DNA of 64,000 bases from Solidesulfovibrio fructosivorans JJ]. Lineage in GTDB: Bacteria > Desulfobacterota > Desulfovibrionia > Desulfovibrionales > Desulfovibrionaceae. Positions 53,599 through 64,000 of this stretch are shown here, piece by piece. Under the pieces are notes generated by a model, which was given only the letters and a program-made list of their open reading frames with translations, was not told the DNA's origin and ran no database searches. Numbering within the stretch: position 1 is the first letter of the stretch; the number at the start of each line of letters is the position of its first letter. The stretch is from assembly GCF_000179555.1 (NCBI RefSeq), contig NZ_AECZ01000011.1, positions 62,001 through 126,000 of the forward strand, given 5' to 3'. A program made the position numbers and the translations under genes.

Positions 53599-54278
53599 AG
53601 ACCAAGCTCCTTCACGCCCTGCTTGAGCCCTTCCTGGGCCAGTTCCATGGCCGAGAGCCAGCGGCCGTTTCTGGACACGAACTTCTTGGCTTCCAGGATG
53701 TTGGCGGCCAGGGTCTGCTGGGTTTCGTTGAAGTGGAAGGTCTTGACGATGCCGCCGGTGCGCACGTCGATGAGCGTCAGGCTCAGGTTCACGCTGGCGG
53801 GCTTGGTGGCGCCGATCGCGGAACCCTCGCGCTCGCTCCAGTCGATGACCAGGGGCACGAGCACGAAGTCCGCGCCGGCGCATTTGCCGATATTCTGCCA
53901 GTAGCGCATGGTGGCCAGCCGGCCGGTCTCATTGCCGCGCTGCGCCGAACGGGCGCAGGTGTAGGCCATTTTGGACGGCACGAAGTGCTGGCCGGAGCCG
54001 GCCAGATCGGCGTCCAGGGCGGCGTCGAGCTGGACCGGGGCCGCCTCGGGCACGGACCGTATGGAGGGCAGGTAGCCCGTGGGCAGATCGGCGTCGGTGG
54101 CCGGAATGACGAACGGGGCTACGACGAAGGTCTTGTTCAGAAAAGCCACAGCCGAAGTGGCGGCATCGCCGGGGGCCGGTGCCTTGGCCATCGACGCGGT
54201 GCGACGCACGCATCCCGTCGACAGGGAGATGACGGCCGCCAACACGACAACGAGACAGGCCAACGATTTGTTTCGCAT
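53595..54278 (-). CDS. Lipoprotein of unknown function inside the his gene group
   Basis: A 227-residue predicted lipoprotein. Signal peptide [15 protein letters not shown] leads to a lipobox STGC (about residue 23). The mature region begins with a serine/alanine-rich stretch, then [18 protein letters not shown], and a central cysteine pair ([10 protein letters not shown] and [17 protein letters not shown]). The C-terminal part is [20 protein letters not shown] then a helix ([16 protein letters not shown]). It resembles the class of outer-membrane assembly lipoproteins with a 'GADFVLVP...DVRTG' pattern (CsgG/TolB-N-like fold). It is tightly packed between hisB (one-base overlap) and hisA (four-base overlap). 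Confidence 0.7.
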   Translation of the reverse strand: MRNKSLACLVVVLAAVISLSTGCVRRTASMAKAPAPGDAATSAVAFLNKTFVVAPFVIPATDADLPTGYLPSIRSVPEAAPVQLDAALDADLAGSGQHFVPSKMAYTCARSAQRGNETGRLATMRYWQNIGKCAGADFVLVPLVIDWSEREGSAIGATKPASVNLSLTLIDVRTGGIVKTFHFNETQQTLAANILEAKKFVSRNGRWLSAMELAQEGLKQGVKELGL

Positions 54279-54868
54279 CAGTCCAGGCTCCCCTTGGTGC
54301 TCGGCACCCTGGTTCCATCGGCGGTCGTCGCCCGGCGCAGGGCCAGTCCCAGCGCCTTGAAGGCCGCCTCCACCAGATGATGGCCGTTTTGTCCGTATTC
54401 GTAATGAATATGCAGGTTGGCGCGAACCGTAAAGGCCAGGGATTTGAAAAACTCCCGCCACAGGTCACGTTCCTCGCCCGCGATCACCGGCGGCAGCGTT
54501 TCGCCGCCGCGATACACAAGGTACGGCCGGCCGGACAGGTCGACCACCACTTCGCACAGCGCTTCGTCCATGGGCACCTTGGCCACGCCCACCCGGGCGA
54601 TGCCGGCCCGGTCGCCAAGGGCCAGGCGTATGGCCTCGCCGAGCGAGATGGCCACATCCTCCAGGGAATGGTGGGCATCCACTTCCAGGTCGCCCCGGCA
54701 GGAAACCATCAGGTCGAAGCGGCCCCAGAAGCTTAAAAGCGACAGCATGTGGTCGGCGAAACCGACCCCGGTGTCGACCGAAGCCGTCCCCGTCCCATCG
54801 AGATCGATGCGGACGGAAACCTTGGTTTCGCCGGTTTCCCGGACAAACTCGCCGAAGCGTTCCCCCAT
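54278..54868 (-). CDS. hisB: Imidazoleglycerol-phosphate dehydratase
   Basis: A 196-residue monofunctional HisB. The duplicated manganese-binding motifs are VGFADHMLSLLSFWG and DLEVDAHHSLEDVAISLGEAI in the first half, and HIHYEYGQNGHHLVEAAFKALGLAL in the second. It dehydrates imidazole glycerol phosphate. It lacks the phosphatase domain of the E. coli bifunctional enzyme. ATG 54868 is chosen by homology; the frame is open to 55078, antisense-like with tatB. The stop overlaps the lipoprotein ATG by one base (TGATG). Confidence 0.95.
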   Translation of the reverse strand: MGERFGEFVRETGETKVSVRIDLDGTGTASVDTGVGFADHMLSLLSFWGRFDLMVSCRGDLEVDAHHSLEDVAISLGEAIRLALGDRAGIARVGVAKVPMDEALCEVVVDLSGRPYLVYRGGETLPPVIAGEERDLWREFFKSLAFTVRANLHIHYEYGQNGHHLVEAAFKALGLALRRATTADGTRVPSTKGSLD

Positions 54869-54884
54869 GGCGTTCACCGGCCGC

Positions 54885-55208
54885 CTAAGCGGTCGGAGCC
54901 TCCTTGCCCGGGGCCTGGGCCTCGGCCTGCTTCGCCGCGGGTTCGGCCGACTTGGCCTCGGCGGCGGTCGTTTCGGCCGCTTCCGCGGCCGGCTTCTCCA
55001 GCTCCTTGCGGGCCTCGGACTGCCGCTGCTCGCGCTCGGCCCGGTCCACTTCGGCCTCAAAGGTGGATTTGACGTCACTGCTCATACGTCGGAACTCGGC
55101 CATGCCCTTGCCGAGCGTGCGCATGAGGTCGGGCAGCTTGGAAGGACCGATAACGATAAGGGCCACGATCAGGATGACCACAAGTTCCGTGGAACCGATG
55201 CCGAACAT
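54885..55208 (-). CDS. tatB: Twin-arginine translocation protein TatB
   Basis: A 107-residue protein with the TatA/B layout: a membrane helix [25 protein letters not shown] with the conserved Glu8 and GPSKLP, then an amphipathic helix ([22 protein letters not shown]) and a charged alanine-rich tail. Glu8 and the length favour TatB over TatA. Sec-independent export would serve cofactor-loaded enzymes. tatA and tatC are not beside it. It lies 51 bases after guaA on the same strand. Confidence 0.85.
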   Translation of the reverse strand: MFGIGSTELVVILIVALIVIGPSKLPDLMRTLGKGMAEFRRMSSDVKSTFEAEVDRAEREQRQSEARKELEKPAAEAAETTAAEAKSAEPAAKQAEAQAPGKEAPTA

Positions 55209-55259
55209 AAAGTCACTCTTTTCGCCGGCCCGGGCCGACGGGATTGCGGTTCTCGACGG

Positions 55260-56810
55260 TTATTCCCACTCGATGGTGCTTGGCGGCTTGGACGACACGT
55301 CGAAGACCACGCGATTGACGCCCTTGACCTCGTTGATGATCCGATTGGACATGGAGGCCAAAAGCTCCGAAGGCAACCGGGTCCAGTCCGCCGTCATGGC
55401 GTCGAGGCTGTCCACAACCCGGATGGCGGCCACGTTTTCATAGGTGCGCCCGTCGCCCATGACCCCGACGGTTTTGAGCGGGAGCAAAACGGCGAATCCC
55501 TGCCAGACCTTGCGGTACCAGCCCGAGGCGGCGAGTTCGCCTTGCACGATCTTATCCGTTCGGCGCAAAATCTCAAGCCGTTCCTCGGTCACCTCACCAA
55601 TGATGCGGATGGCGAGGCCGGGGCCGGGAAAGGGATGGCGCCAGATGATGAAGTCGGGAAGGCCGATCTCCGCCGCCACCTTGCGCACCTCGTCCTTGAA
55701 GAGCTCGCGCAAGGGTTCGATCAACTGGAGCTTCATGTGCTCGGGCAGCCCGCCCACATTGTGGTGGCTTTTGATGACCGCCGAAGGGCCCCGGAAGGAT
55801 TCGGACTCGATGACGTCCGGATACAGCGTGCCCTGGGCCAGGTATTTGGCCTTGGGAAGCTTGGCCGCCTCGGCCTCGAACACCTCGATGAAGGTGGTGC
55901 CGATGATCTTGCGCTTTTTCTCGGGGTCGGTCACGCCGGCCAACCGGTCGAGGAAGAGCTTGGAAGCCTTGATGTAATAGAGGTTGAGATCGAAGTGCTC
56001 GCGCAGGTAGGCGGCCACCTCCTCGCCCTCGCCCAGGCGCAACAGGCCGTTGTCCACGAAGATGCAGTGGAGCTTTTTGCCGATGGCCTTGTGCAGCATG
56101 ACCGCGACCACGGTGGAGTCCACTCCGCCGGAAAGGGCGCACACGACCTCGTCGTCGCCGACCTGCTTCTTGAGCGCCGCAAGCTCCGTTTCCACGAAGG
56201 ACGCCATGGTCCAGCCCGGGGTCAGGCCGGCGATGGTGAAAAGGAAGTTGTGCAGGATGCGTTCGCCGTCGTCGGTGTGGGCCACCTCGGGGTGGAACTG
56301 CAGGGCGTACATGCGCCGCTCCACATTGGCCAAGGCGGCGATCTCCACGTTCTTGGTGCGCCCGGCCACGACGAAGCCGTCCGGCGGCGCGATCACCTTG
56401 TCGCCGTGGGACATCCAGACCGTGTGCCCGGCCTTGGCGTCGAGGCCGGCGAAAAGCGGCACGTCGGCCAGGACGGAAAGCTCGGCCCGGCCGTACTCGC
56501 GGTCGGTGGAGGCGGCCACCGACCCGCCCGGCTGGCTATGGGCAAGGAGCTGCATGCCGTAGCAGATGCAAAGGGTCGGCAGGTTCAGGTCGAAGACGGC
56601 CGGATCGAAGGGCGGGGCGTCGGCGTCGGTGACGCTCGACGGACCGCCGGAGAGAATGACGGCCGACGGGGCCATGGCCGCCACGTCTTTGGCGGTTACG
56701 GTGCAGGGATGAATTTCCGAATACACGCCGGCTTCGCGCACGCGACGGGCGATCAGCTGGGTGTACTGGGACCCGAAGTCCAGAATGACGACCTTGTCGG
56801 GTGCTGCCAT
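55260..56810 (-). CDS. guaA: GMP synthase (glutamine-hydrolysing)
   Basis: A 516-residue two-domain GuaA. The glutamine amidotransferase half has [12 protein letters not shown] with the catalytic Cys and a downstream [11 protein letters not shown]; the ATP-pyrophosphatase half has [17 protein letters not shown] and the dimerisation domain with [17 protein letters not shown]. It aminates XMP to GMP. guaB ends directly before its ATG (TAA-ATG with no gap), so the two are one transcript. Confidence 0.97.
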   Translation of the reverse strand: MAAPDKVVILDFGSQYTQLIARRVREAGVYSEIHPCTVTAKDVAAMAPSAVILSGGPSSVTDADAPPFDPAVFDLNLPTLCICYGMQLLAHSQPGGSVAASTDREYGRAELSVLADVPLFAGLDAKAGHTVWMSHGDKVIAPPDGFVVAGRTKNVEIAALANVERRMYALQFHPEVAHTDDGERILHNFLFTIAGLTPGWTMASFVETELAALKKQVGDDEVVCALSGGVDSTVVAVMLHKAIGKKLHCIFVDNGLLRLGEGEEVAAYLREHFDLNLYYIKASKLFLDRLAGVTDPEKKRKIIGTTFIEVFEAEAAKLPKAKYLAQGTLYPDVIESESFRGPSAVIKSHHNVGGLPEHMKLQLIEPLRELFKDEVRKVAAEIGLPDFIIWRHPFPGPGLAIRIIGEVTEERLEILRRTDKIVQGELAASGWYRKVWQGFAVLLPLKTVGVMGDGRTYENVAAIRVVDSLDAMTADWTRLPSELLASMSNRIINEVKGVNRVVFDVSSKPPSTIEWE

Positions 56811-58997
<2,187 letters not shown>

Positions 58998-59005
<8 letters not shown>

Positions 59006-59783
59006 GGACCGCCCCCTTGCCGAGATAGGCCTCGATGACGTCCGGGTTGGACCGGACGTCCTGGGGGGAGCCGTCGGCGATTTTGATGCCGTGGTCAAGG
59101 ACCACGAGATGCTTGCAGATGCGCATGACGAGCTTCATGTCGTGCTCGATGAGGATGACCGTGACGTCCCGGGCCAGGATGGCGTGGATGAGGTCGACCA
59201 GGGAATCGGTTTCCTTGGGGTTCATGCCGGCGGCCGGCTCGTCGAGGAGCAGGAGCCTGGGGCCCGTGGCCAGCGCCCGGGCGATCTCCAGACGGCGCTG
59301 GTCGCCGTAGGAAAGGCTTGAGGCCGGGGTCAGGGCCTGCTCGCCAAGGCCGACGAAATCCAGGCATTCCATGGCGGCATCGACAATGGCCCGTTCCTCG
59401 GCCCGCTGAGACTTCGTGCGCAGGACCGCGCCGAAGAAGTTCGCCCTGGTGCGGCAATGGCGGCCGATGCGCACGTTGTCGAGCACGGTGAGCGAGGAGA
59501 AAAGGCGGATGTTCTGAAACGTCCGGGCCACGCCAAGCGTGGTCATGCGCTCGGGCTTGCTGCCGGCCACATCACGTTCGGCGCCCGCGCCGCTAAAGAG
59601 GATCCGGCCTTCGGTCGGCTTGTAGATGCCGGCCACGCAGTTGAACATGGTGGTCTTGCCCGCGCCGTTGGGGCCGATAAGCCCCAGGATCGCCCCCCGC
59701 TCCACGGAAAAGGAGACGTCGGAGAGGGCCATGAGCCCGCCGAAGCGCTTGCTTACGCCGTCCACTTTCAAGATCGCATCCAT
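58998..59783 (-). CDS. livG: Branched-chain amino acid ABC transporter ATPase LivG
   Basis: A 261-residue ATPase of the LivG type: Walker A GPNGAGKTTMFNCVAGI, FQNIRLFSSLTVLDNVRIG (LivG-type Q-loop), LSYGDQRRLEIARALATGP in which the signature is SYGDQ, and LLLDEPAAGMNPKE. The start at 59783 (MDAILKVDGVSK) is preferred to the upstream ATG at 59807. It abuts livM (one-base gap). Confidence 0.94.
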
Positions 59784-59784
59784 A

Positions 59785-60831
59785 TTACGCCGTCCGCCGC
59801 GCGGCAAGCTTTGCCCGCAATTCCTTGATCAGTCCGCTTTGCATGGTCGACTCGGCCACCTGGGTGAAAATGCCGCCCGGGCGGTAACGCATGATCAGCA
59901 CCATGATGAGGCCATAAGCCAGAAACCGGGTCTCGGCGGGCAGCCCGAGCTTGGGCAGAACGACCCGCAGCACCTCGCCGAGCGCGATGAGGATAATCGC
60001 GCCCACCAGAGCCCCGTTGATGTTGCCGAGCCCGCCGAGGACCACCATGCACAACACCAGAAAGGACTCCCAGAACTTGAACATGTCCGGTGAGATGAAA
60101 AGCGTCCAGCGGGCGAAAAAAGAGCCGGCCATGGCCCCGATGCCGGCCGAGACGGCAAAGGCGATGACCTTGTAGACAAGCAGGTTCACACCGCAGGAGG
60201 CGGCGGCCATGGAATCCTCACGGATGGCCAGCCAGGCCCGCCCCAGGCGCGAATCCTCCAGTCGGCGCATGACGAGGTAGACGAAAAGCACCATGACGAT
60301 GCCGAGGTAATAGTACGGCACCTCGCCCCGGAAGGCGTAGCGCCACCGGCCGTCGACGCCGAGGAGCGAGGCCAGCCAGGTGAAGTTGATGTCCACCGGC
60401 GCGATGCCGGGAACGCCGAGGGGGCCACGCGTGAGCCAGATCTCGTTGGTGAGGAAAAGGACCACCAGTTCGGAAAAGCCGAAAGTGACGATGGCGAAGT
60501 AGTCGCCGACGAGGCGCAACGTGGGCACGCCGAGCATGATCCCGAAGAAAGCGCCATTGAGCGCCGCCAGAGGCACGATCAGCCAAAACGACATGTTGTA
60601 GTGGATGGTGAGCAGGCCGGCGGTGTAGGCCCCGATGCCGTAGAAGCCCACGAAGCCGAGGTCGAGCAGGCCGCAGAAGCCGGGCAGGATGTTGAGCCCC
60701 ATGGCCAGGACCATATAGACCATGATGAGGACGAGCACGTGCAGGACGTACACGTCGCGAAAGGGCATGAGCGGATAGGCCAGGGCCGCCGCCGCGATCA
60801 CGTACTTGAGTGTGTTTAAGGCGCCACGCAT
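59785..60831 (-). CDS. livM: Branched-chain amino acid ABC transporter permease LivM
   Basis: A 348-residue permease with about nine membrane segments. The LivM pattern includes GLNILPGFCGLLDLGFVGFYGIGAYTAG, PTLRLVGDYFAIVTFGFSELV and the coupling motif EDSMAAASCGVNLLVYKVIAFAVSAGIGAMAG. It pairs with LivH to form the translocation pore. It starts about 50 bases after the livH stop. Confidence 0.93.
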   Translation of the reverse strand: MRGALNTLKYVIAAAALAYPLMPFRDVYVLHVLVLIMVYMVLAMGLNILPGFCGLLDLGFVGFYGIGAYTAGLLTIHYNMSFWLIVPLAALNGAFFGIMLGVPTLRLVGDYFAIVTFGFSELVVLFLTNEIWLTRGPLGVPGIAPVDINFTWLASLLGVDGRWRYAFRGEVPYYYLGIVMVLFVYLVMRRLEDSRLGRAWLAIREDSMAAASCGVNLLVYKVIAFAVSAGIGAMAGSFFARWTLFISPDMFKFWESFLVLCMVVLGGLGNINGALVGAIILIALGEVLRVVLPKLGLPAETRFLAYGLIMVLIMRYRPGGIFTQVAESTMQSGLIKELRAKLAARRTA

Positions 60832-60881
60832 GGGATATTCCGGTCGTTTCGGTCCGGCCGGCGACCCGGCCGTCCGGGTTG

Positions 60882-61766
60882 TCAGGCCTTTTCCACCATG
60901 GACCGGCCAAGGAATCCCGAGGGCCGGAAGATGATGACCAGGATCATGACCGCGTAGGCCACGCCGTCGCGGTAGGGAGAGGAGATGTAGCCCGCGCCGA
61001 GGGTCTCGGCGATGCCGAGCACCACGCCGCCGAGCATGGCCCCGGGCACCGAGCCGATGCCGCCGAGCACCGCCGCCGCGAAGGCCTTGACGCCGGCCAG
61101 GTAGCCCATGGTCGGGTACATGGTGTTGTAATACATGGACACCATGACGCCGGCCACCGCGCCCATGCCCGAACCGAGGGCGAAGGTGAAGGAGATGACC
61201 CGGTTGACGTTGATGCCCATGAGCGCCGCCGCGGTGCGGTTCTGGGCCAGGGCCCGCATGGCCGTGCCGATGCGGGTCTTGGTGATGATAAGGTTGAGGG
61301 CGACCATGAGGAGCAAGGCCACGACGTAGATGATGACCTGCATCCAGGAGATGGTCACGTCGGAGAAATGGAAGGCCGGCTCATTGAAAAAGGCCGGCAG
61401 CGCCTGCCGGGGAAACGGCAGCGGCCGGCTGCCCCAGATGATCATGGCCAAATTTTGCAGAAAGATGGACATGCCGATGGCGGTGATGAGCGCCGCGAGC
61501 CTCGGGGCCTCGCGAAGAGGCCTGTAGGCGACGACATCGAGCAGGACGCCGATGGCGGCCACGGCCAGCATGGCCAGGACCACGGCCAGGGCGAGCGGCA
61601 TGCCCATGGAAAGAAACGACAAGGTCAGGAAAGCCCCGAGCATGTAGATTTCGCCGTGGGCGAAATTGATCAGCTCAATGACGCCGTAGACCATGGTATA
61701 GCCCACGGCGATCAGCGCGTAGATCAGGCCCAGGGTGAACCCGTTGACGAGCTGCTGTTCAAACAA
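60882..61766 (-). CDS. livH: Branched-chain amino acid ABC transporter permease LivH
   Basis: A 294-residue permease with about eight membrane segments. LivH signatures: FEQQLVNGFTLGLIYALIAVGYTMVYGVIELINFAHGEIYMLGAF and the coupling loop AQNRTAAALMGINVNRVISFTFALGSGMGAVAG. The hairpin between it and livK may set lower expression of the membrane parts relative to the binding protein. Confidence 0.93.
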   Translation of the reverse strand: MFEQQLVNGFTLGLIYALIAVGYTMVYGVIELINFAHGEIYMLGAFLTLSFLSMGMPLALAVVLAMLAVAAIGVLLDVVAYRPLREAPRLAALITAIGMSIFLQNLAMIIWGSRPLPFPRQALPAFFNEPAFHFSDVTISWMQVIIYVVALLLMVALNLIITKTRIGTAMRALAQNRTAAALMGINVNRVISFTFALGSGMGAVAGVMVSMYYNTMYPTMGYLAGVKAFAAAVLGGIGSVPGAMLGGVVLGIAETLGAGYISSPYRDGVAYAVMILVIIFRPSGFLGRSMVEKA

Positions 61767-61817
61767 CGTCCGCTCCGAAACGCATCTTGCGGTTAAAGGG
61801 CCGGGCCGTAACGCGAA

Positions 61818-61842
61818 CAGGCTGGATGTGCTCCAGCCTGTC
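61818..61842 (-). promoter_or_regulatory. Intercistronic hairpin between livK and livH
   Basis: ACAGGCTGGA and its complement (TCCAGCCTGT) flank a short GCACA-type loop at 61818-61842. There is no T-run, so it resembles an mRNA-stabilising or attenuating stem that often lies after highly expressed binding-protein genes. Confidence 0.5.
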
Positions 61843-61872
61843 CGCGATCCGTCATCTTTTTCGTTGCCCCGC

Positions 61873-63042
61873 CTAGTTCATCTGCTTAGGAGCGGGTACA
61901 AACTTGCCGCCCTTGACCATCTTGACGAAGGCGGGCTTCTGGCAGTCGCCGTTGGCGTCGAAGTAGTTGACGCCGGTGACGCCCTTGTACCCCTTTTCCG
62001 GGGTGTTCATGCCGGCCAGGTAGGCGCGGATCTTGGCCCGGTCGGGGCCGACCTTGGAAATGGCCTGGATCATCATTCCCGCCGCGTCATAGGCGTTGGC
62101 GCTCATCCAGTCAACTTCGCGCTTGTACTTGGCCTTGAAGGCGTCGATGAACTTCTTGGCGTCCGGTCCGGCGGTGTCGGCCAGGAAGGGAGCGGTCAGG
62201 TAGGTGTCGTCGGCCGCCGCGCCGCCGAGCTTGATGTAGTCGGCATTGTCGAAGCCGTCGGCCCCGAACTTGGGCACGTTAAGCCCGATCTTTTTGGCTT
62301 GGTCGGCAATGAGCGCGCCTTCGGGATAGTAGCCGGCGATGAACATGGCCTGGGGCGCGCCGCCCTTGAGCTTGGTCAGCTGCGGCGTGAAGTCCTGGTC
62401 GCCCTTTTTGTAGGCCTCTTCGCCGACGACGTTCAGGCCGAGCTTCTTGGCCTCTTTGACGAAGGCGTCCTTGAGGCCGATGCCGTAGTCGTTGTTTTCA
62501 TAGAAGACGGCGACCTTTTTCAGCCCCATGACCTTGTCGATGTAGTCGGCCAGGAACTTGCCCTGGAAGTCGTCGCGGTACACGTTGCGAAACGACCAGA
62601 CCTTGCCCTGCTCGTCCTTGTTCTTGTCGCTGATGGAAATATTGGTGGCCGTGGGGGAGATGGCGGCGATGCCCTCGCGCACATAGGTGGGCAGCGCGGC
62701 CAGGTGGGCCGAGGAGCAGAGATGGCCGACGATGCCGACGATCTCGGGATCGTTGACGATGGAGGAAGAAACCGTGGCGGCCTCGCGGGGCTCACACTGC
62801 TCGTCGAGGTAGACGGCTTCGATCTTCTTGCCGTTCACCCCGCCGGCGGCGTTGACTTCGTCGATTTTCATGGCCACGCCGGCCTTGACATTTTCGCCAA
62901 ATCCGGCGGCGCTGCCGGTATAGGGCGACGGCACAGCGATCTTGATGGTATCAGCGGCGCCAGCGCTGCCCGCCGAGACGCCCAGAGCCAGGCCCAAGGC
63001 GGCCATGAATACCGCCATCCGTTTCACATTCCTGCCAAACAT
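61873..63042 (-). CDS. livK: Branched-chain amino acid-binding protein LivK/LivJ
   Basis: A 389-residue periplasmic binding protein (type I fold). Signal peptide MAVFMAALGLALGVSAGSAGA; mature start DTIKIAVPSPYTGSAAGFGENVKAGV. The conserved binding elements are VVSIVNDPEIVGIVGHLCSSAHLAALP and SPTATNISISDKN. A lone cysteine pair (Cys90-Cys117 region) may form the usual disulfide. It supplies leucine, isoleucine, valine or another amino acid to LivHMGF; substrate is a family-level inference. The start at 63042 has GGAGGG upstream; the frame is open to 63078. Confidence 0.94.
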   Translation of the reverse strand: MFGRNVKRMAVFMAALGLALGVSAGSAGAADTIKIAVPSPYTGSAAGFGENVKAGVAMKIDEVNAAGGVNGKKIEAVYLDEQCEPREAATVSSSIVNDPEIVGIVGHLCSSAHLAALPTYVREGIAAISPTATNISISDKNKDEQGKVWSFRNVYRDDFQGKFLADYIDKVMGLKKVAVFYENNDYGIGLKDAFVKEAKKLGLNVVGEEAYKKGDQDFTPQLTKLKGGAPQAMFIAGYYPEGALIADQAKKIGLNVPKFGADGFDNADYIKLGGAAADDTYLTAPFLADTAGPDAKKFIDAFKAKYKREVDWMSANAYDAAGMMIQAISKVGPDRAKIRAYLAGMNTPEKGYKGVTGVNYFDANGDCQKPAFVKMVKGGKFVPAPKQMN

Positions 63043-63123
63043 TGCTGCTCCCTCCGGTTGCGGTTGACGTCCAGCCAAACCCCTTTACGCCCGTGCACGG
63101 AAGGCAGGCCGGGCCTTCCGGGT

Positions 63124-63152
63124 CTTATACGGCATCCGGCAACATTCACCAA
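63124..63152 (-). promoter_or_regulatory. Candidate sigma-70 promoter of the liv operon
   Basis: On the minus strand, TTGGTG (63147-63152) and TATAAG (63124-63129) are spaced by exactly 17 bases, about 80 bases before livK. A small GGAAGGC/GCCTTCC hairpin (63100-63120) lies in the leader. The rest of the 495-base gap (63043-63537) shows no gene or RNA I can support. Confidence 0.45.
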
Positions 63153-63484
63153 ATCGTCATAAAAAGCAATGTGTCGTTCAGCGCACCCACTTCGGGGCCG
63201 CAGCATATGCGCCGCCCCACCACACGCTGACGAAGGCCGGCCGGGGATCGTTCCCCGAGGAGCTAAAAAATCCGGACCGAAGCGGCCCGGTCCGGGGAAT
63301 ACGCGCCACGAATACGGCGAGGAGGGATTCGCGCGCCGGGCGGGCAACGCGGCAGGATGGCCAGGGAGCATGCCGGCCGGCAGCGTCCGGGATGTCCGGA
63401 TTCCGGCGTTTCTTACGGCGATCGCGGCCACGCGCTCCCCGAAAGTCCGCTGGATGGTTCCCGCCCGCATGCCGTCTCCTTCAT

Positions 63485-63508
63485 CCCGTCCCCGGCCTTT
63501 CGGACGGG
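63485..63508 (-). terminator. Terminator-like hairpin after the TPR gene
   Basis: CCCGTCC and GGACGGG form a 7-bp stem with a 10-base loop, 29 bases after the TPR gene stop on the minus strand. No T-run follows, so this is weak. Confidence 0.35.
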
Positions 63509-63537
63509 GACGCTTGCCGCCGATTGCCCGCTTTGTG

Positions 63538-64000
63538 TTACTTGGAAACCTTGGTCTCCAGTTCGCGCCGGGCCGTGGCCCGGGTGTCCGGATCGACGCC
63601 CGGGGCGGCGAGAACCGCCTTGAAGGCCTCGGCCGCCTTGTCCGGCTCCTTGAGCGCGTACTTGTAGAGCAGGCCCAGGTTGAACCGGGCCCGGAAGTCA
63701 TTCGGATGCTTGGCCAAAACGTTCTCAAAGGCCGCCTTGGCCCCGTCGACGTCCTTCAGATTATAGCGCACCACGCCCAAGGCGTTCAAGGTCTCGGGGT
63801 CGTCGGGGCGGACCTTCATGACCTTGTCCAAAAAGGTCTTGGCCCGATCATACGCGCCCATGGCCATGAAACGCTCGGCCATGGTCAGTTGCAGCTCGGG
63901 GTCGTCGGGGTTTTCCTTGAGCTTTTGCATCAGCGCCATGATTTCCTTCATGGGGCCGTTCATGGCCTGGCCCATGGCTTCGCCCATGCCGCTTTTCGGC
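63538..64000 (-). CDS. TPR-repeat protein, cut by the window edge
   Basis: At least 149 residues with three or four TPR units: ELQLTMAERFMAMGAYDRAKTFLDKVM, ETLNALGVVRYNLKDVDGAKAAFENVL, FRARFNLGLLYKYALKEPDKAAEAFKAVL. The sequence upstream of the ATG at 63987 stays open in frame to base 64000, so the protein may begin outside the window; the first visible methionine starts a Met/Gly-rich stretch (MGEAMGQAMNGPMKEIM). TPRs mediate protein-protein contacts. No signal peptide is visible in the part shown. Confidence 0.75.
   Translation of the reverse strand, partial: PKSGMGEAMGQAMNGPMKEIMALMQKLKENPDDPELQLTMAERFMAMGAYDRAKTFLDKVMKVRPDDPETLNALGVVRYNLKDVDGAKAAFENVLAKHPNDFRARFNLGLLYKYALKEPDKAAEAFKAVLAAPGVDPDTRATARRELETKVSK

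Overview
The window looks like about 64 kb of chromosome from a GC-rich, free-living, sulfate-reducer-type deltaproteobacterium, most like Desulfovibrio/Solidesulfovibrio. That placement is an inference from gene content: a five-gene nickel ECF transporter cluster, a GAK-type amphi-Trp/ATP-grasp/HprK-related cluster, a probable UGA-coded selenoprotein, a MinD/FlhG-like ATPase and CheZ. No phage, transposon, CRISPR array or rRNA operon was seen. Most of the window is ordinary housekeeping sequence in short operons.

Layout. 0-3 kb: MinD/FlhG-type ATPase, HU/IHF-type protein, and two UshA-like periplasmic paralogues, the second with an in-frame TGA exactly where the first has a cysteine. 3.2-4.5 kb: prepilin peptidase and a Cys-rich lipoprotein. 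4.6-8.3 kb: Mla/MCE lipid transport operon (permease, ATPase, MCE protein, auxiliary lipoprotein). 8.25-8.79 kb: a non-coding island of perfect hairpins flanked by inverted GC-rich modules. 8.8-10.3 kb: trmL, a hotdog thioesterase, a small secreted protein and tRNA-Val(CAC). 10.4-18.4 kb: rfbB-rfbD, two sensor kinases and a glycosyltransferase. 18.6-24.5 kb: phosphate permease, a Nif11-like small protein and the GAK-type cluster. 24.6-30.5 kb: magnesium P-type ATPase, membrane ferritin MbfA, a MOT1-like molybdate/sulfate permease and an ArsR regulator. 30.7-35.8 kb: carB-purF-hypothetical. 36-42.4 kb: ileS-lspA, cpoB, a NIL-ferredoxin, PilZ and CheZ. 42.6-46.4 kb: nickel ECF genes nikK-M-L-Q-O. 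46.5-51.7 kb: outer-membrane-type protein, S9 peptidase, secD and yajC. 51.9-58.3 kb: nuclease, then guaB-guaA-tatB-hisB-lipoprotein-hisA-copZ. 58.3-63.2 kb: complete branched-chain amino-acid ABC transporter livK-H-M-G-F. The right edge holds a truncated TPR gene.

Three things stand out. First, a bipartite intergenic element (palindrome A, an AT-richer spacer, hairpin B) occurs five times, always with A just 3' of a stop codon; it looks like a dispersed bidirectional terminator or mobile repeat. Second, the UshA-like pair shows a natural Cys/Sec swap with a hairpin right after the UGA. Third, the GAK-type cluster, including a PhoU-phosphotransferase fusion beside a PiT permease, is a coherent but functionally uncharacterised system.

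Limits: family calls rest on motif recognition by eye. No database search, folding program or codon statistics were run, and residue positions given as 'about' are estimates.
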